The notes under the pieces are model-generated. The model searched no databases, was not told where the DNA came from, and saw nothing but the letters and a program-made list of their open reading frames with translations. The position numbers and the translations under genes are program-made. This document shows, one piece after another, positions 39,889-49,840 of a DNA stretch of 64,000 nt. The DNA lies in NCBI RefSeq assembly GCF_004001245.1, contig NZ_AP018724.1, positions 1 to 64,000 on the forward strand. Direction: 5' to 3'. The DNA is from Sulfurivermis fontis. Lineage in GTDB: Bacteria > Pseudomonadota > Gammaproteobacteria > Thiohalomonadales > Thiohalomonadaceae. Each line of letters starts with the position of its first letter. Within the stretch, counting starts at the first letter, position 1.

Positions 39889-41142
39889 TTATTTGGATTT
39901 GTCGTCGGGTTTGCCGCCGCCCAGACGGGTGGCCAAGGCACCCAGCTCTTCCACCTGCACGGCGTCCTGGGCCATGAACATCAGGGAAGAAGGCATGTCG
40001 TCACCTTCCGGCGGCTCATCGACGATGATGCCCTGCTCCTGCTGCTGCATCGCCGCCGCCCTGGCGGCATCGGGGTGGACCGCCCTGGGCTGCTGGGTCG
40101 CCAGATGCTGCTCCAGTGCGTTGAGCACCTCCAGCGACTCGGCCAGCTTTACGTCGAAATTGTGCTGGCGGCGGCCGCTCCACATCTCCACCGCCTGCTT
40201 TACCACGGCTACCAGATCGCCGCGCACGATGCGGCCGGCAAGGGTGGTAAACAGTACAAAGGCGACGATCAGTACCACCAGTGCCACGCCGAATACGGTA
40301 AGCAGGCCCACCTGCTCGGCAGTGCTGACGGTCGCCACGCTGCCCGGCGCCCAATAGACGAGGCTCCAGGCAGTACCGGCGACAGGTGCCGCATAGGTGG
40401 CCGGTGTGGCCTGCAGCCCGGCATCGCCCAGCGCCGCCAGCATCAGATGCTTGTCCCCGGTGCCCTGGCGCAACTCCACGTAACCCCCCCCTCCGTTCAG
40501 CAGCGGCCGCAGCCATTCGCGCAGCACGGCGACGTCCAGCGTGACCAGCAGGCTGCCCACGATCTCTTTATCTCCCACCACCGGCCGCAGCAGATCCACA
40601 TGCTGTACCTTGGTGCCATAGAGATGGGCCTCCACCGGCGGTTCCTGCCCGGCCTCGGCGGTGCGGGCCAGCTCCAGGCAGGCATAACTCAGCGGCGGGA
40701 CTGCGTTTTCATCCAGCCGGTCATCGCCGCGGGCGATGAAGCGGATACGCAGCACCGAAGGAAACAGGACGCGCAGGCGCGCAACGTGCTCGTCCAATGC
40801 CGTCTGGTCGCCGGCCTTCAAGGCCGCGACGACCGCCGGCGCGCGTCCGGCCGCGGCGATGACATCGGTATAGCCGCGCAGTCGGCCGGCCAGGACAGCG
40901 GCCAAGCGATCCGTCTCGGCGTGGGTGATGGCGTCGCGTCGCTCCAGACCCACCAGAGAGAACTGCAGGTAGACCAGCGCCGCCACGACCACCAGAGTTA
41001 TCAGGCTGGTCAGCAGCAGGGGCATGACCAGGACACGGATGGTCAGGCCCCGTGAGGGCTTTTTCTGCTCCGGCGCCGCGGCGGCGGCCGGTGCAGGTTC
41101 CTCGTCGGAGTTTTTGCGGAATTTGCTGAAGAGAGATTTCAC
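39889..41142 (-). CDS. Orphan AlgC-type N-terminal sensor module without a mutase domain
   Basis: 417 aa membrane protein: short cytoplasmic N-terminus, TM helix (about 36-60), extracytoplasmic region with a Cache-like fold (about 60-265), second TM (about 278-300), HAMP-like or linker part and a disordered acidic C-terminus. I recall the same architecture as the N-terminal half of long phosphomannomutase/phosphoglucomutase (AlgC) proteins, which sit between dut and argB in many relatives. Here the catalytic half is absent: the frame stops and argB follows 81 bp later with no mutase remnant. A split or lost fusion is the likeliest reading; identity rests on resemblance from memory. Confidence 0.65.
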   Translation of the reverse strand: MKSLFSKFRKNSDEEPAPAAAAAPEQKKPSRGLTIRVLVMPLLLTSLITLVVVAALVYLQFSLVGLERRDAITHAETDRLAAVLAGRLRGYTDVIAAAGRAPAVVAALKAGDQTALDEHVARLRVLFPSVLRIRFIARGDDRLDENAVPPLSYACLELARTAEAGQEPPVEAHLYGTKVQHVDLLRPVVGDKEIVGSLLVTLDVAVLREWLRPLLNGGGGYVELRQGTGDKHLMLAALGDAGLQATPATYAAPVAGTAWSLVYWAPGSVATVSTAEQVGLLTVFGVALVVLIVAFVLFTTLAGRIVRGDLVAVVKQAVEMWSGRRQHNFDVKLAESLEVLNALEQHLATQQPRAVHPDAARAAAMQQQEQGIIVDEPPEGDDMPSSLMFMAQDAVQVEELGALATRLGGGKPDDKSK

Positions 41143-41167
41143 GGCATCACTTCCTGGTTATGCCGAG

Positions 41168-41623
41168 CTAGTTGTGGCCAGTGTGGCCGAAACCGCCACT
41201 GCCGCGTGCGCTCGCCTCGAAATCGTCCACCACCTCGAAATCCGCCTGGACCACGGGGATGAACACCATTTGTGCAATACGCTCACCGGCGTTGATGGTA
41301 AAGGAATCGCCGGAGCGGTTCCAACAGGAGACGAAGATCTGGCCCTGATAGTCGCTGTCGATGAGACCGACCAGGTTGCCCAGCACGATACCTTTCTTGT
41401 GGCCCAGGCCGGAACGCGGCAGCAGGACTGCCGCCAGTGACGGATCGCCGATATGGATGGCGATGCCGGTGGGGATCAGGTGGGACTCGCCCGGCTTGAC
41501 CTCCAGCGGGGCGTCGATACAGGCGCGCAGGTCGAGGCCGGCGGAGCCGCGGGTGGCGTAGGCCGGCAGGGGAAACTCGCTGCCGATGCGGGAATCGAGG
41601 ATTTTCAATTCAATTTTGCGCAT
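41168..41623 (-). CDS. dut: dUTP diphosphatase
   Basis: Hydrolyses dUTP to dUMP, keeping uracil out of DNA and feeding thymidylate synthesis. 151 aa trimeric dUTPase: [15 protein letters not shown] (motif 1), [11 protein letters not shown] (motif 2), [14 protein letters not shown] (motif 3), [14 protein letters not shown] and C-terminal GSGGFGHTG (motif 5). 31 bp after coaBC on the same strand. Confidence 0.97.
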   Translation of the reverse strand: MRKIELKILDSRIGSEFPLPAYATRGSAGLDLRACIDAPLEVKPGESHLIPTGIAIHIGDPSLAAVLLPRSGLGHKKGIVLGNLVGLIDSDYQGQIFVSCWNRSGDSFTINAGERIAQMVFIPVVQADFEVVDDFEASARGSGGFGHTGHN

Positions 41624-41654
41624 ATAGCCTTCCTGTTGCGGCGTTTGTGCGTTT

Positions 41655-42854
41655 TTACGTTTGGCTGGCCGCGGCGTAGCGTGCGCCGATGAGTGCCACC
41701 AGTTGCCGCGCCAGTTCGGTTTTGGGCGCTTCTTCCAGCGTGGCTCCTCCATCCGCCCAGAAGACCTGCAGGGCGTTGTGCTCGGTTTCGAAGCCCCGCC
41801 CCGCGCCGACCCAATTGGCGGCGATCATGTCCAAGCCCTTCTGCGCCAGCTTGCCGCGCGCGTAACGCTCCAGGTCGTCGGTTTCGGCGGCAAAGCCCAC
41901 GGTGAAGACCTCCGGCCGCGTTGCACTGACTGTTGCCAGGATATCCGGATTGCGCGTCATATCCAGCGTCATGCCGGCCTGTTCCTTCTTTAGCTTCGTG
42001 TCGGCGACGGTGGCGGGGCGGTAGTCGGCCACCGCTGCCGCCGCCACCAGCAGATCGAACCGTTCCGCCTCCACCGCCGCCAGCATCTCCGCCGCGCTTT
42101 CCACGTCGATGCGCCGCACCCCCGCCGGTGTGGGCAGGGCCACGGGACCGGCCACCAGAACAACCTCCGCGCCGGCCACCGCCAGCGCCGCGGCCACGGC
42201 GAAGCCCATCTTGCCGGAACTGCGGTTGCTGATGAAGCGCACCGGATCGATGGCCTCCCGCGTCGGGCCGGCGGTGACCAGGGCGCGCACGCCGGCCAGG
42301 GGACCACTGGCAAACAGCTCGCCGGCCAGGCGCAGCAGCTCGGCGGGCTCCAGCATGCGGCCCGGCCCGACCTCGCCGCAGGCCTGCTCGCCGCAGGCGG
42401 GACCGAAGAGGTGCACACCGCGGGCCGCCAGGCGCTGCACGTTGTCCTGCGTCGCCTGCGCCTGCCACATCTGCTGGTTCATGGCCGGGGCCACGGCGAT
42501 GGGTGCGCCGCTCGCCAGGCACAGGGTGGCGAGCAGGTCATCGGCACGGCCGCCGGCCAGGCGGGCGAGGAAATCGGCGCTGGCCGGGGCCACCAGGATC
42601 AGGTCGGCCCAGCGCGCCAGTTCGATGTGATCCATGCCCGCCTCGGCGGCGGCATCGAACAGCTCGGTGCGCACCGGATGGCCGGACAGGGCCTGGAAGG
42701 TCAGTGGGGTGACGAACTCGGTGGCGCCGCGGGTCATCACCACCCGCACCTCCGCCCCGGCGCGGCGCAGCAGCCGCACCAGTTCGGCGGCCTTGTAGGC
42801 GGCGATGCCGCCGGTGACGCCGAGGAGTATGTGTCTGTTCACTAACCCGTTCAT
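41655..42854 (-). CDS. coaBC: Bifunctional CoaB/CoaC (phosphopantothenoylcysteine synthetase/decarboxylase)
   Basis: Two steps of coenzyme A synthesis in one protein. 399 aa: N-terminal flavin decarboxylase half with [23 protein letters not shown] and a Cys-containing lid, C-terminal ligase half with [20 protein letters not shown] and KMGFAVA. Start ATG 42854; a GTG four codons in is possible. Convergent with nothing; divergent from radC. Confidence 0.96.
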   Translation of the reverse strand: MNGLVNRHILLGVTGGIAAYKAAELVRLLRRAGAEVRVVMTRGATEFVTPLTFQALSGHPVRTELFDAAAEAGMDHIELARWADLILVAPASADFLARLAGGRADDLLATLCLASGAPIAVAPAMNQQMWQAQATQDNVQRLAARGVHLFGPACGEQACGEVGPGRMLEPAELLRLAGELFASGPLAGVRALVTAGPTREAIDPVRFISNRSSGKMGFAVAAALAVAGAEVVLVAGPVALPTPAGVRRIDVESAAEMLAAVEAERFDLLVAAAAVADYRPATVADTKLKKEQAGMTLDMTRNPDILATVSATRPEVFTVGFAAETDDLERYARGKLAQKGLDMIAANWVGAGRGFETEHNALQVFWADGGATLEEAPKTELARQLVALIGARYAAASQT

Positions 42855-43010
42855 GGCCGTGAAGTATAAAGAAGGCAGGTACGAGGTGCGAGGGGAAAGG
42901 GGCGGGAAGATGAGCGCGCAGCGCACTTCATCCTCGCAATTCGCCCTTTTCCCGGTTGTATCCGTATTTCGTATCCCGTACCCTCTTAGCCTCACACAAG
43001 GAGGTGAACC

Positions 43011-43685
43011 ATGGCCATCAGGGACTGGCCGGCAGCGGAACGGCCGCGGGAGAAATTGTTGCAGCGGGGCGCTGCGGCCCTGTCCGACGCCGAGCTGCTG
43101 GCGATCTTCCTGCGCACCGGAGTGGCGGGCCTGAGTGCGGTGGACCTGGCGCGGCAGCTCATCGGCGACTTCGGCGGGCTGCGTCCACTGCTCGAGGCCG
43201 ACTGCAAAAACTTCTGCCGCCACAAGGGCTTGGGCGCGGCCAAGTATGTCCAGTTGCAGGCCACCCTGGAGCTGGGACGGCGCCACCTGCTCGCCACCCT
43301 GCAACGCGGCGACGCCCTGACCTCACCGGACGACACCCGCCGCTTCCTCGCCGCCCGTCTGCGCGGCTATGGCCACGAGGTGTTCGCCGCCCTGTTCCTG
43401 GACAACCGCCACCGCGTCATCGCCTTCGAGGAGCTGTTCAGCGGTACCATCGACGGCGCCTCGGTGCACCCGCGCGAGGTGGTCAAGCGCGCCCTGGGCC
43501 ATAATGCCGCGGCCCTGATCCTGGCCCACAACCACCCCTCCGGCGTGGCGGAGCCGAGCCGGGCCGACGAATCCATCACCCGCCGCCTCAAGGAGGCGCT
43601 GGCCCTGGTGGAGATCCGGGTGCTGGATCACCTCGTCGTCGGCGACGGCGAAATCGTCTCCCTGGCGGAGCGGGGTTTGATCTGA
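43011..43685 (+). CDS. radC: RadC/JAB-domain protein
   Basis: 224 aa protein with an N-terminal helix-hairpin-helix part and a C-terminal MPN/JAB metalloprotease-like fold ([15 protein letters not shown], His-x-His...Asp). Despite the name, its role in repair is doubtful; precise function is unknown. A strong ribosome binding site AAGGAGGTGA precedes the ATG. It is upstream of rpmB, a common gammaproteobacterial neighbour. Confidence 0.95.
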   Translation: MAIRDWPAAERPREKLLQRGAAALSDAELLAIFLRTGVAGLSAVDLARQLIGDFGGLRPLLEADCKNFCRHKGLGAAKYVQLQATLELGRRHLLATLQRGDALTSPDDTRRFLAARLRGYGHEVFAALFLDNRHRVIAFEELFSGTIDGASVHPREVVKRALGHNAAALILAHNHPSGVAEPSRADESITRRLKEALALVEIRVLDHLVVGDGEIVSLAERGLI

Positions 43686-43757
43686 GGGGCGGTATCTGGT
43701 ATAAAACGCGGCTCCTCGCCGGGAGGCGGGAAAGAATTCCCTTCGGAGGCAAGAATC

Positions 43758-43994
43758 ATGTCCAGAGTATGTAAGGTTACGGGCAAGGGCCCGATGACCG
43801 GTAACAACGTATCGCACGCCAACAACAAGACGCGCCGTCGCTTCCTGCCCAACCTGCAGAGCCACCGCTTCTGGGTCGAGAGCGAAAACCGCTTCGTCCG
43901 CCTGCGTGTTTCCACCAAGGCCATGCGCACCATCGACAAGAAGGGCATCGACGCCGTTCTGGCCGAACTGCGTGCCGCCGGCGAGAAGGTCTGA
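43758..43994 (+). CDS. rpmB: 50S ribosomal protein L28
   Basis: 78 aa with the family start [29 protein letters not shown] (positions split across residues 1-29). Part of the 50S subunit. First of rpmB-rpmG, with rpmG 11 bp downstream. Confidence 0.98.
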   Translation: MSRVCKVTGKGPMTGNNVSHANNKTRRRFLPNLQSHRFWVESENRFVRLRVSTKAMRTIDKKGIDAVLAELRAAGEKV

Positions 43995-44005
43995 GGAGAT
44001 AAGCC

Positions 44006-44173
44006 ATGGCCAAGGGCGCACGTGACAAGATCAAGCTGGTGTCCACTGCCGACACCGGTCATTTCTACACCACTACCAAGAACAAGCGCACCATGCCCGA
44101 GAAGATGGAGATCAAGAAGTTCGATCCCGTCGCCCGCAAGCATGTGGTGTACAAGGAAGCGAAGATCAAATAA
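44006..44173 (+). CDS. rpmG: 50S ribosomal protein L33
   Basis: 55 aa ([20 protein letters not shown] at the start, [19 protein letters not shown] at the end). It has no CxxC pairs, i.e. the C- form of L33. Ribosome binding site GAGGAGA overlaps the rpmB stop region. It ends at an intrinsic terminator. Confidence 0.98.
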   Translation: MAKGARDKIKLVSTADTGHFYTTTKNKRTMPEKMEIKKFDPVARKHVVYKEAKIK

Positions 44174-44199
44174 ACGCTTCCTCGCCTCCGAAACGAAAG

Positions 44200-44225
44200 G
44201 CCCGGCACAAGCCGGGCTTTTCGTT
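44200..44225 (+). terminator. Terminator of rpmBG
   Basis: Stem GCCCGGC / GCCGGGC with loop ACAA (44200-44217), followed by TTTTCGTTTT. Confidence 0.88.
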
Positions 44226-44412
44226 TTCGGGACCGCAGGGTGGCAATAACCGCCGTGAAATGGAAAAGCGCCGTCCACCCGCCAGATCCCCTTTGCCGAT
44301 CATGGTTTCTGCACGATTTGTATCCATGCCGGGGAAGTGACTATAGTCTCCTTCCGCCGCCTGGCCACCAGTGGCACAATGACCAGGCAGGGCTGCAAGG
44401 ACGGTCAGGACC

Positions 44413-45651
44413 ATGGATGAAATATTCGTCGGGCGCCAGCCCATCTACAACCGCAAACTGGAAGTCGTCGGTTACGAACTCCTTTACCGCAGCAGCCTGC
44501 ACAACCAGGCGCAATTCCTCGACGGCGATCAGGCCACCGGCGAGGTGATCCTCAATGCCTTCCTCGAACTGGGGCTGGAGAATATTTCCGGCCGCTATCC
44601 CGCCTTCATCAATCTCAGCCGCAGCTTTCTCGTCGGCGACAAGCCGCTGCCGTTTTCCCACAAGCGTGTGGTGCTGGAAGTTCTGGAGGACATCGAACCC
44701 GATGCGGCGGTGATCGAAGCGCTGCGCCGGCTGGCGCGGAACGGCTACATCATCGCGCTGGATGATTTCGTCTACCGCCCGGAACTGGAGCCACTGGCGG
44801 AGCTCGCCCACATCATCAAGGTCGATGTGCTCGGCGTCGACCCCGATGCGCTGACGGAGCGGGTGGCACAGCTGAAGCGCCACAAGGTGCGCCTGCTGGC
44901 CGAAAAGGTGGAAAGCCACGACGAGTTCGAGCGCTGCAAGCAGCTCGGCTTCGATTACTTCCAGGGCTACTTCTTCTGCAAACCGAACATCGTGCGCGGC
45001 CGCAGCCGGCCGGTGAATCGCCTGGTGCTGATGAATCTGCTGGCGGAGCTGCAACGCCCCGAGACCGACATCAATAAATTGGAAAAACTGGTGGCGCAGG
45101 ACGCCGCGCTCACCTATCGCCTGCTGCGCTATGTCAACTCGCCCTGCGTCGCCATCCGCCGCAAGGTGGAGTCGTTGCGCCGCGCCCTGGTGATCATCGG
45201 CGCCAACACCATCAAGAACTGGATCACCCTGATCCTGTTCACCCGCATCGACGACAAGCCGCGTGAGCTGGTGGTGACGGCGCTGGTGCGCGCACGCATG
45301 TGCGAACTGCTCGGTGCTGCATACCGCCACGAAGGACTGGATCGCTTCTTCACCGTCGGCCTGCTGTCGGCCATGGATGCGCTGATGGATCAGCCGATGG
45401 AGGAAGTCTTGAACGAGCTACCCCTGGTAGAGGAAGTGAAGGCGGCACTGCGCACGCGCGACGGCCACCTCGGCCACGTGTTGGAGCAGGTATTGCTGTA
45501 CGAGTGGGGCGCCTGGGACAAGCTGTGCCAAAGCCTGGACAGCCTGACCTACCGCCAGGCTTACCTTGATGCCGTGCGCTGGGCCGGCGACAGTCTCGCC
45601 ACCGTCATGGGCAGCGGGGGCCCCAGTCTGGATACTGCCCGTACCGCCTAA
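44413..45651 (+). CDS. EAL-HDOD (YuxH-type) signalling protein
   Basis: 412 aa. The N-terminal EAL-like domain (FVGRQPIYNRKLEVVGYELLYR) has the fold but lacks the canonical EAL catalytic residues (YELLYR in place of EALLR; DDF kept), so it probably binds rather than cleaves c-di-GMP. The C-terminal HDOD domain (LEKLVAQDAALTYRLLRYVNSP) is a degenerate HD scaffold. It overlaps the convergent HyuA-like gene by 4 bp at the stops. The target is unknown. Confidence 0.88.
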   Translation: MDEIFVGRQPIYNRKLEVVGYELLYRSSLHNQAQFLDGDQATGEVILNAFLELGLENISGRYPAFINLSRSFLVGDKPLPFSHKRVVLEVLEDIEPDAAVIEALRRLARNGYIIALDDFVYRPELEPLAELAHIIKVDVLGVDPDALTERVAQLKRHKVRLLAEKVESHDEFERCKQLGFDYFQGYFFCKPNIVRGRSRPVNRLVLMNLLAELQRPETDINKLEKLVAQDAALTYRLLRYVNSPCVAIRRKVESLRRALVIIGANTIKNWITLILFTRIDDKPRELVVTALVRARMCELLGAAYRHEGLDRFFTVGLLSAMDALMDQPMEEVLNELPLVEEVKAALRTRDGHLGHVLEQVLLYEWGAWDKLCQSLDSLTYRQAYLDAVRWAGDSLATVMGSGGPSLDTARTA

Positions 45652-47609
45652 GCCCGATAATCCAGTATCAGATTACCCACCGGATCCACCCGGCAGCGCC
45701 AACCCGGCGCCAGATAGGTGGTCGACACCCGCTCGGTGATCAGGGCCGGGCCGTCGATGACCTGGCCCATGGCCAGGGCCTCCCGCTGCCAGATGCTCGC
45801 CTCCTCCCTTACCCCGTATAGCGTGGCATGACCCGCGCACTCTGCCGCACTTCGCGGTGCGGCTGCCAGCTGCAGCGGCAAGGCCGGCGCGGCGAGCGCC
45901 AGGCGCACGTTCACCAGTTCCACCGGCAGGGCGAGGCGATGGCCGAAGCGGCCCTGGTGGGCAATGTGGAAGGCCTCGCTGGCGGAGGCGACATCGCTCC
46001 ACGGGATATTGAGGGTGTAGGACTGGCCGCGGTAACGCAGGTCGAGGCTGCGGCGCGCCTGCACGGTGGCGGGGTCCACCCCCTCGGCCGCCAGCGCGCG
46101 GCCGCCCTCCGCCATCAGCTCCGCGTAATGCTGCTCCAGCGTCGGGCCCAGGTCGGCCAGCAGGCCGGTGACGGTGCGCGACAGCTGGCGTCCCGGGGGC
46201 GCCGCCAGCATTCCCAGGGCCGACAGCACGCCGGCATGCACCGGCACCAGGGCCTGGCGCATGCCGAGGCTCTCGGCCAGGGCGCAGACATGCAGGCCGC
46301 CGGCGCCGCCGAAGGACACCAGGGTCAGGCTGCGCGGGTCGACGCCGCGCTGCACCGACATCACGCGCAGCGCCCGCGCCATGTGCTCGTCGGCCAGGCG
46401 CACGATCCCGGCGGCGGTCTCCTCCACCCCCAGCCCCAGCGACTCGCCCAGCCGCGCCACGGCGGCGCGCGCCGCCGCCGCATCGAGGCGCAGGCCGCCG
46501 CCGAGAAAGGCGCCGGGCAACAGCCGGCCCAGCACCAGGTTGGCGTCGGTGACGGTGGCCTGGGTGCCGCCGTGGCCGTAACAGGCCGGTCCCGGCGCCG
46601 CTCCCGCGGACTGCGGCCCCACCTGCAGCAGGCCGCCGCCGTCGATCCAGGCCAGCGAGCCGCCGCCCGCGCCGATGGTGTGCATGTCCACCTGTGCCAC
46701 CGCCACCGGCCAGGGGCCGATGCGCCCCTCGCTGGTGAGACGCAGCTCGCCGTCGATGAGGGCGACGTCGGTGGAGGTGCCCCCCATGTCGAAGGTGAGC
46801 AGTTGCCGGCGGTCGGCCTGCGCCGCCACGAAGCGCGCCCCCACCAGGCCGCCGGCCGGTCCCGACAGCAGCATGCGCACCGCCTGTCGGCCGGCCTGCG
46901 CCGCGTCCGCCGTCTCGCCCGAACTCTGCATCACCGCCACCCGCGCACACGGCAGGGCGTGCTTCAGGCGATGCAGATAGCCTTCCACCAGCGGCCCCAC
47001 CCAGGCATTGAGCCAGGTGGCGATGCCGCGCTCGTATTCGCGGATCTCGGGCAGCACGGCGGAGGAGCGGGAGATGAACAGGTTTTCGGTCAGGGCCTGC
47101 TCGATGGCGCGCTCGAAGCGGTCGTCGCGCCAGGAGTAGAGCAGGTTGATGGCCACGGCGCGCGGCGCCAGCCGCTCGATGGTGCGGCGCAGGGCGGCCA
47201 GATCGTCATCGGTCAGGTCTTCCACTACGCTGCCGTCCGCGCCCAGGCGACCGCCGGTTTCCACGCACAGCTCGGGCGGCACCGGCGGCGGCACAGGTGT
47301 AGGTTGCAGGTTGTACAGTTCGGCGCGCGCCTGGCGGCCGAGGGTGAGCAGATCCCGGAGGCCGCGGTTGCCGATGTAGACGGTGCGCACGCCCTTGCCT
47401 TCCAGGGCGGCGTTGGTGGCGACGGTGGAGCCATGCACCAGGTGCAGCTCGTGCAGCCGCTCCATCAGGCCGAGCTCGCCGATGCCTTGCAGGATGGCGC
47501 GCTCCGGCGCCTCCGGGGTGGACAGCACCTTGTGGATGCGCAGTGCACCGTCTTCGTACAGCACGAAGTCGGTGAAGGTGCCGCCGGTGTCGACGCCGAG
47601 AAACAGCAT
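45648..47609 (-). CDS. HyuA-like hydantoinase/5-oxoprolinase ATPase subunit
   Basis: 653 aa ASKHA-like ATPase subunit of the hydantoinase/oxoprolinase/acetone-carboxylase family. Motifs: FLGVDTGGTFTDFVLY at the start, TLGRQARAELYNL, FDMGGTSTDVALI in the middle and VSFGGAGGLHVCALAE. The HyuB partner, usually adjacent or fused, is not in this window. Substrate cannot be read; 5-oxoproline or hydantoin-type ring opening is the family role. Confidence 0.88.
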   Translation of the reverse strand: MLFLGVDTGGTFTDFVLYEDGALRIHKVLSTPEAPERAILQGIGELGLMERLHELHLVHGSTVATNAALEGKGVRTVYIGNRGLRDLLTLGRQARAELYNLQPTPVPPPVPPELCVETGGRLGADGSVVEDLTDDDLAALRRTIERLAPRAVAINLLYSWRDDRFERAIEQALTENLFISRSSAVLPEIREYERGIATWLNAWVGPLVEGYLHRLKHALPCARVAVMQSSGETADAAQAGRQAVRMLLSGPAGGLVGARFVAAQADRRQLLTFDMGGTSTDVALIDGELRLTSEGRIGPWPVAVAQVDMHTIGAGGGSLAWIDGGGLLQVGPQSAGAAPGPACYGHGGTQATVTDANLVLGRLLPGAFLGGGLRLDAAAARAAVARLGESLGLGVEETAAGIVRLADEHMARALRVMSVQRGVDPRSLTLVSFGGAGGLHVCALAESLGMRQALVPVHAGVLSALGMLAAPPGRQLSRTVTGLLADLGPTLEQHYAELMAEGGRALAAEGVDPATVQARRSLDLRYRGQSYTLNIPWSDVASASEAFHIAHQGRFGHRLALPVELVNVRLALAAPALPLQLAAAPRSAAECAGHATLYGVREEASIWQREALAMGQVIDGPALITERVSTTYLAPGWRCRVDPVGNLILDYRA

Positions 47610-47671
47610 GATCAGGGAGGGTCCGTACGAAAGCGTGGCGGCTATTGTACGGTCTCAACGCAGATTTGGCG

Positions 47672-48754
47672 TCAGATCACCACCACGCGGTTGCGGCCCT
47701 CCTCCTTGGCCTGATACAGGGCATCGTCGGCGCGGCGGATCAGGCCGCGCACGTCGTCGCGTGCCGTCGCCCGGGTCAGGCCCAGACTGATGGTGAGGCG
47801 GATGTTCTGCTCATCGCACTGCACCAGCTCCTGCTCGACGCCGCGGCGCAGGCGTTCGGCCACCTTGCGCGCAACCTCCAGCGGGGTGTCATCCAGCACG
47901 ATGATGAACTCCTCACCGCCGAAGCGGCCGACGATGTCGAACTCGCGCAGCAGCTGTTGCAGCTTGGCGGCGACGCATTGCAACACCTTGTCGCCGGTGA
48001 GGTGGCCGTAGGTGTCGTTGATCTGCTTGAAGTGATCCACATCGGACATGATCAGGCACAGCTGGGTGTTGCGTTTCCCTACCGTGGCCAGCGCGGCTTC
48101 CAGTTCGTTCAGCGCCGATTCGCGGTTGGCCAGCCCGGTGAGGGTATCGCGGCCAACCTTTTCGTGCAGACGCCAGTGTTCGCTTTGCAGGTTGTCCACC
48201 GTCTCGCGCAGGTCCGCCATCCGCACCGAATGATAGGTCTCGATGGCCAGGGTCATGTCGAGGGCGGTGATCTTGCTGATGAAGCCGCACAGTGCCAGGT
48301 GCTCGGCGCTGCCCGGCGGGATGGCGGCGGGAATGGCCTCGACCAGCAGTTGTTGCAGGTGGCGGTAGGAGGCCTGGTACAGGCTGAGGGGGATGTTGCG
48401 CTGGGCATGGATCTCGCCGATGCGCAGGCGCTCGCCGAAATAGTCCTCGCCGGAGAAGTCGTGTCCCAGGCTGAGCAGGTAGCGGCGCTGGGTGTTTTTG
48501 AGGTGCGCGAGATTGTCGCGGTTACCGATGGCGCGCATGATCTCGGGGAAGCGCTGCTGGAAGTCGTAGAAGCGTTCCACCAGCGCGTCCACCTGCGGCG
48601 CAATCACCTCCTGTTGCAGGCGCTGCGCCCAGTGCTGGTCGGCATCGCCGAGTTCCAGCAGTTCGAGTCGATGGCGGCGCGCCGCGGCATCGAAACCATA
48701 GCGTGCGCAGACCCTTCCCGCCCCCTCCGCGGTGTGTACGGTCTCTTGTTTCAT
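47672..48754 (-). CDS. Globin-coupled diguanylate cyclase
   Basis: 360 aa oxygen-sensing c-di-GMP synthase, DosC-like. The N-terminal sensor globin (about 20-175) has His116 in IGEIHAQRNIPLSLYQASY as proximal heme ligand. After a short middle helix region the GGDEF domain (about 200-360) carries RDTLTGLANR, DVDHFKQINDTYGH and RFGGEEF. No obvious I-site RxxD immediately before GGEEF is seen. It is divergent from the ABC transporter operon. Confidence 0.9.
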   Translation of the reverse strand: MKQETVHTAEGAGRVCARYGFDAAARRHRLELLELGDADQHWAQRLQQEVIAPQVDALVERFYDFQQRFPEIMRAIGNRDNLAHLKNTQRRYLLSLGHDFSGEDYFGERLRIGEIHAQRNIPLSLYQASYRHLQQLLVEAIPAAIPPGSAEHLALCGFISKITALDMTLAIETYHSVRMADLRETVDNLQSEHWRLHEKVGRDTLTGLANRESALNELEAALATVGKRNTQLCLIMSDVDHFKQINDTYGHLTGDKVLQCVAAKLQQLLREFDIVGRFGGEEFIIVLDDTPLEVARKVAERLRRGVEQELVQCDEQNIRLTISLGLTRATARDDVRGLIRRADDALYQAKEEGRNRVVVI

Positions 48755-48844
48755 GGCGTATTGTGGTGTGCTGAACTTACGGCCCGTTTATAGTGTCTTT
48801 GGCGGCGGATGCCGCTGCCTGTGTCTGGCCGGACCGAATAACCC

Positions 48845-48869
48845 CGCGGGATGATAAACTAATCCCGCG
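48845..48869. other. Hairpin in the leader of the ABC transporter operon
   Basis: CGCGGGAT (48845-48852) and ATCCCGCG (48862-48869) pair around a 9-nt AT-rich loop, 27 nt before the ATG. It may be an operator or leader hairpin; no known motif recognised. Confidence 0.35.
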
Positions 48870-48895
48870 ATAAATCAATAAATAACCCGAGCATC

Positions 48896-49840
48896 ATGGA
48901 TACGGATACCCTCATCGACGTACAACACCTGACCCGCTATTACGGCACCCACCGCGCCGTGCACGACCTCAGCTTCCAGGTCCGCCGCGGCGAGGTGCTC
49001 GGTTTCCTCGGTCCCAACGGGGCCGGCAAATCCACCACCATGCAGATGATCACCGGCAACCTCGCCCCCAGCGAAGGCCGCGTGCTGATCAACGGCGTCG
49101 ACCTGCTCGACGAGCCGCTGCGCGCCAAGGCGGCGCTGGGCTACCTGCCGGAGCAGCCGCCGGTGTACCGCGAGCTGACGGTGGACGAATACCTCACCTA
49201 CTGCGCGCGCCTCAACCGCATCCCGGGTGCGCGGGTGCGCGCCGCGGTGGCGACGGCGCGCGAGCGTTGCGGCCTGGCCGACGTCGGCCGCCGCCTCATC
49301 GGCAACCTGTCCAAGGGCTACCAGCAGCGCGTCGGCATCGCCCAGGCGATCATCCACGCCCCGGCGGTGGTGATCCTGGACGAGCCCACCGTCGGCCTCG
49401 ACCCGATCCAGATCCGCGAGATCCGCAGCCTCATCCGCGAGCTGTCGGCGGAGCACAGCGTGATCCTCTCCACCCACATCCTGCCCGAGGTGCAGGCCAC
49501 CTGCGACCGCGTGCAGATCATCAACAAGGGCGAGCTGGTGCTCACCGACAGCATCGATGGCCTCACCCGGCGCATGCAACATGCGGCACTGCGCGTGGTG
49601 CTGCGCTTCCCGCCCGAGGCGGCGCGGCTGCACGCCATCGACGGCGTGCAGGAGGTCGAGCTGCTGGAGGAGGGGCGCTTCCGCCTGCATCACGCGCCGG
49701 AGGTGAACCCGGCCGAGGCGGTGGCGGCGGCGGCGGTGCAGCACGGCTGGGGCCTGCTGGAGCTGACCCCGGAACATGCCTCGCTGGAGGACATCTTCGT
49801 GCAGCTCACGCGCAATGACGTGGCGGAGGAGGCGGCATGA
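48896..49840 (+). CDS. ABC transporter ATP-binding protein (GldA-type)
   Basis: 314 aa ATPase: Walker A GFLGPNGAGKSTTMQ, signature NLSKGYQQRVGIAQA, Walker B VVILDEPTVGLDP, H-loop STHILPEV. The C-terminal ~80 residues resemble those of GldA/NosF-like exporters. The stop overlaps the permease start (ATGA). With the next three genes it forms the set found in gliding-motility-like Gld export systems, widespread outside gliders. Confidence 0.9.
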   Translation: MDTDTLIDVQHLTRYYGTHRAVHDLSFQVRRGEVLGFLGPNGAGKSTTMQMITGNLAPSEGRVLINGVDLLDEPLRAKAALGYLPEQPPVYRELTVDEYLTYCARLNRIPGARVRAAVATARERCGLADVGRRLIGNLSKGYQQRVGIAQAIIHAPAVVILDEPTVGLDPIQIREIRSLIRELSAEHSVILSTHILPEVQATCDRVQIINKGELVLTDSIDGLTRRMQHAALRVVLRFPPEAARLHAIDGVQEVELLEEGRFRLHHAPEVNPAEAVAAAAVQHGWGLLELTPEHASLEDIFVQLTRNDVAEEAA

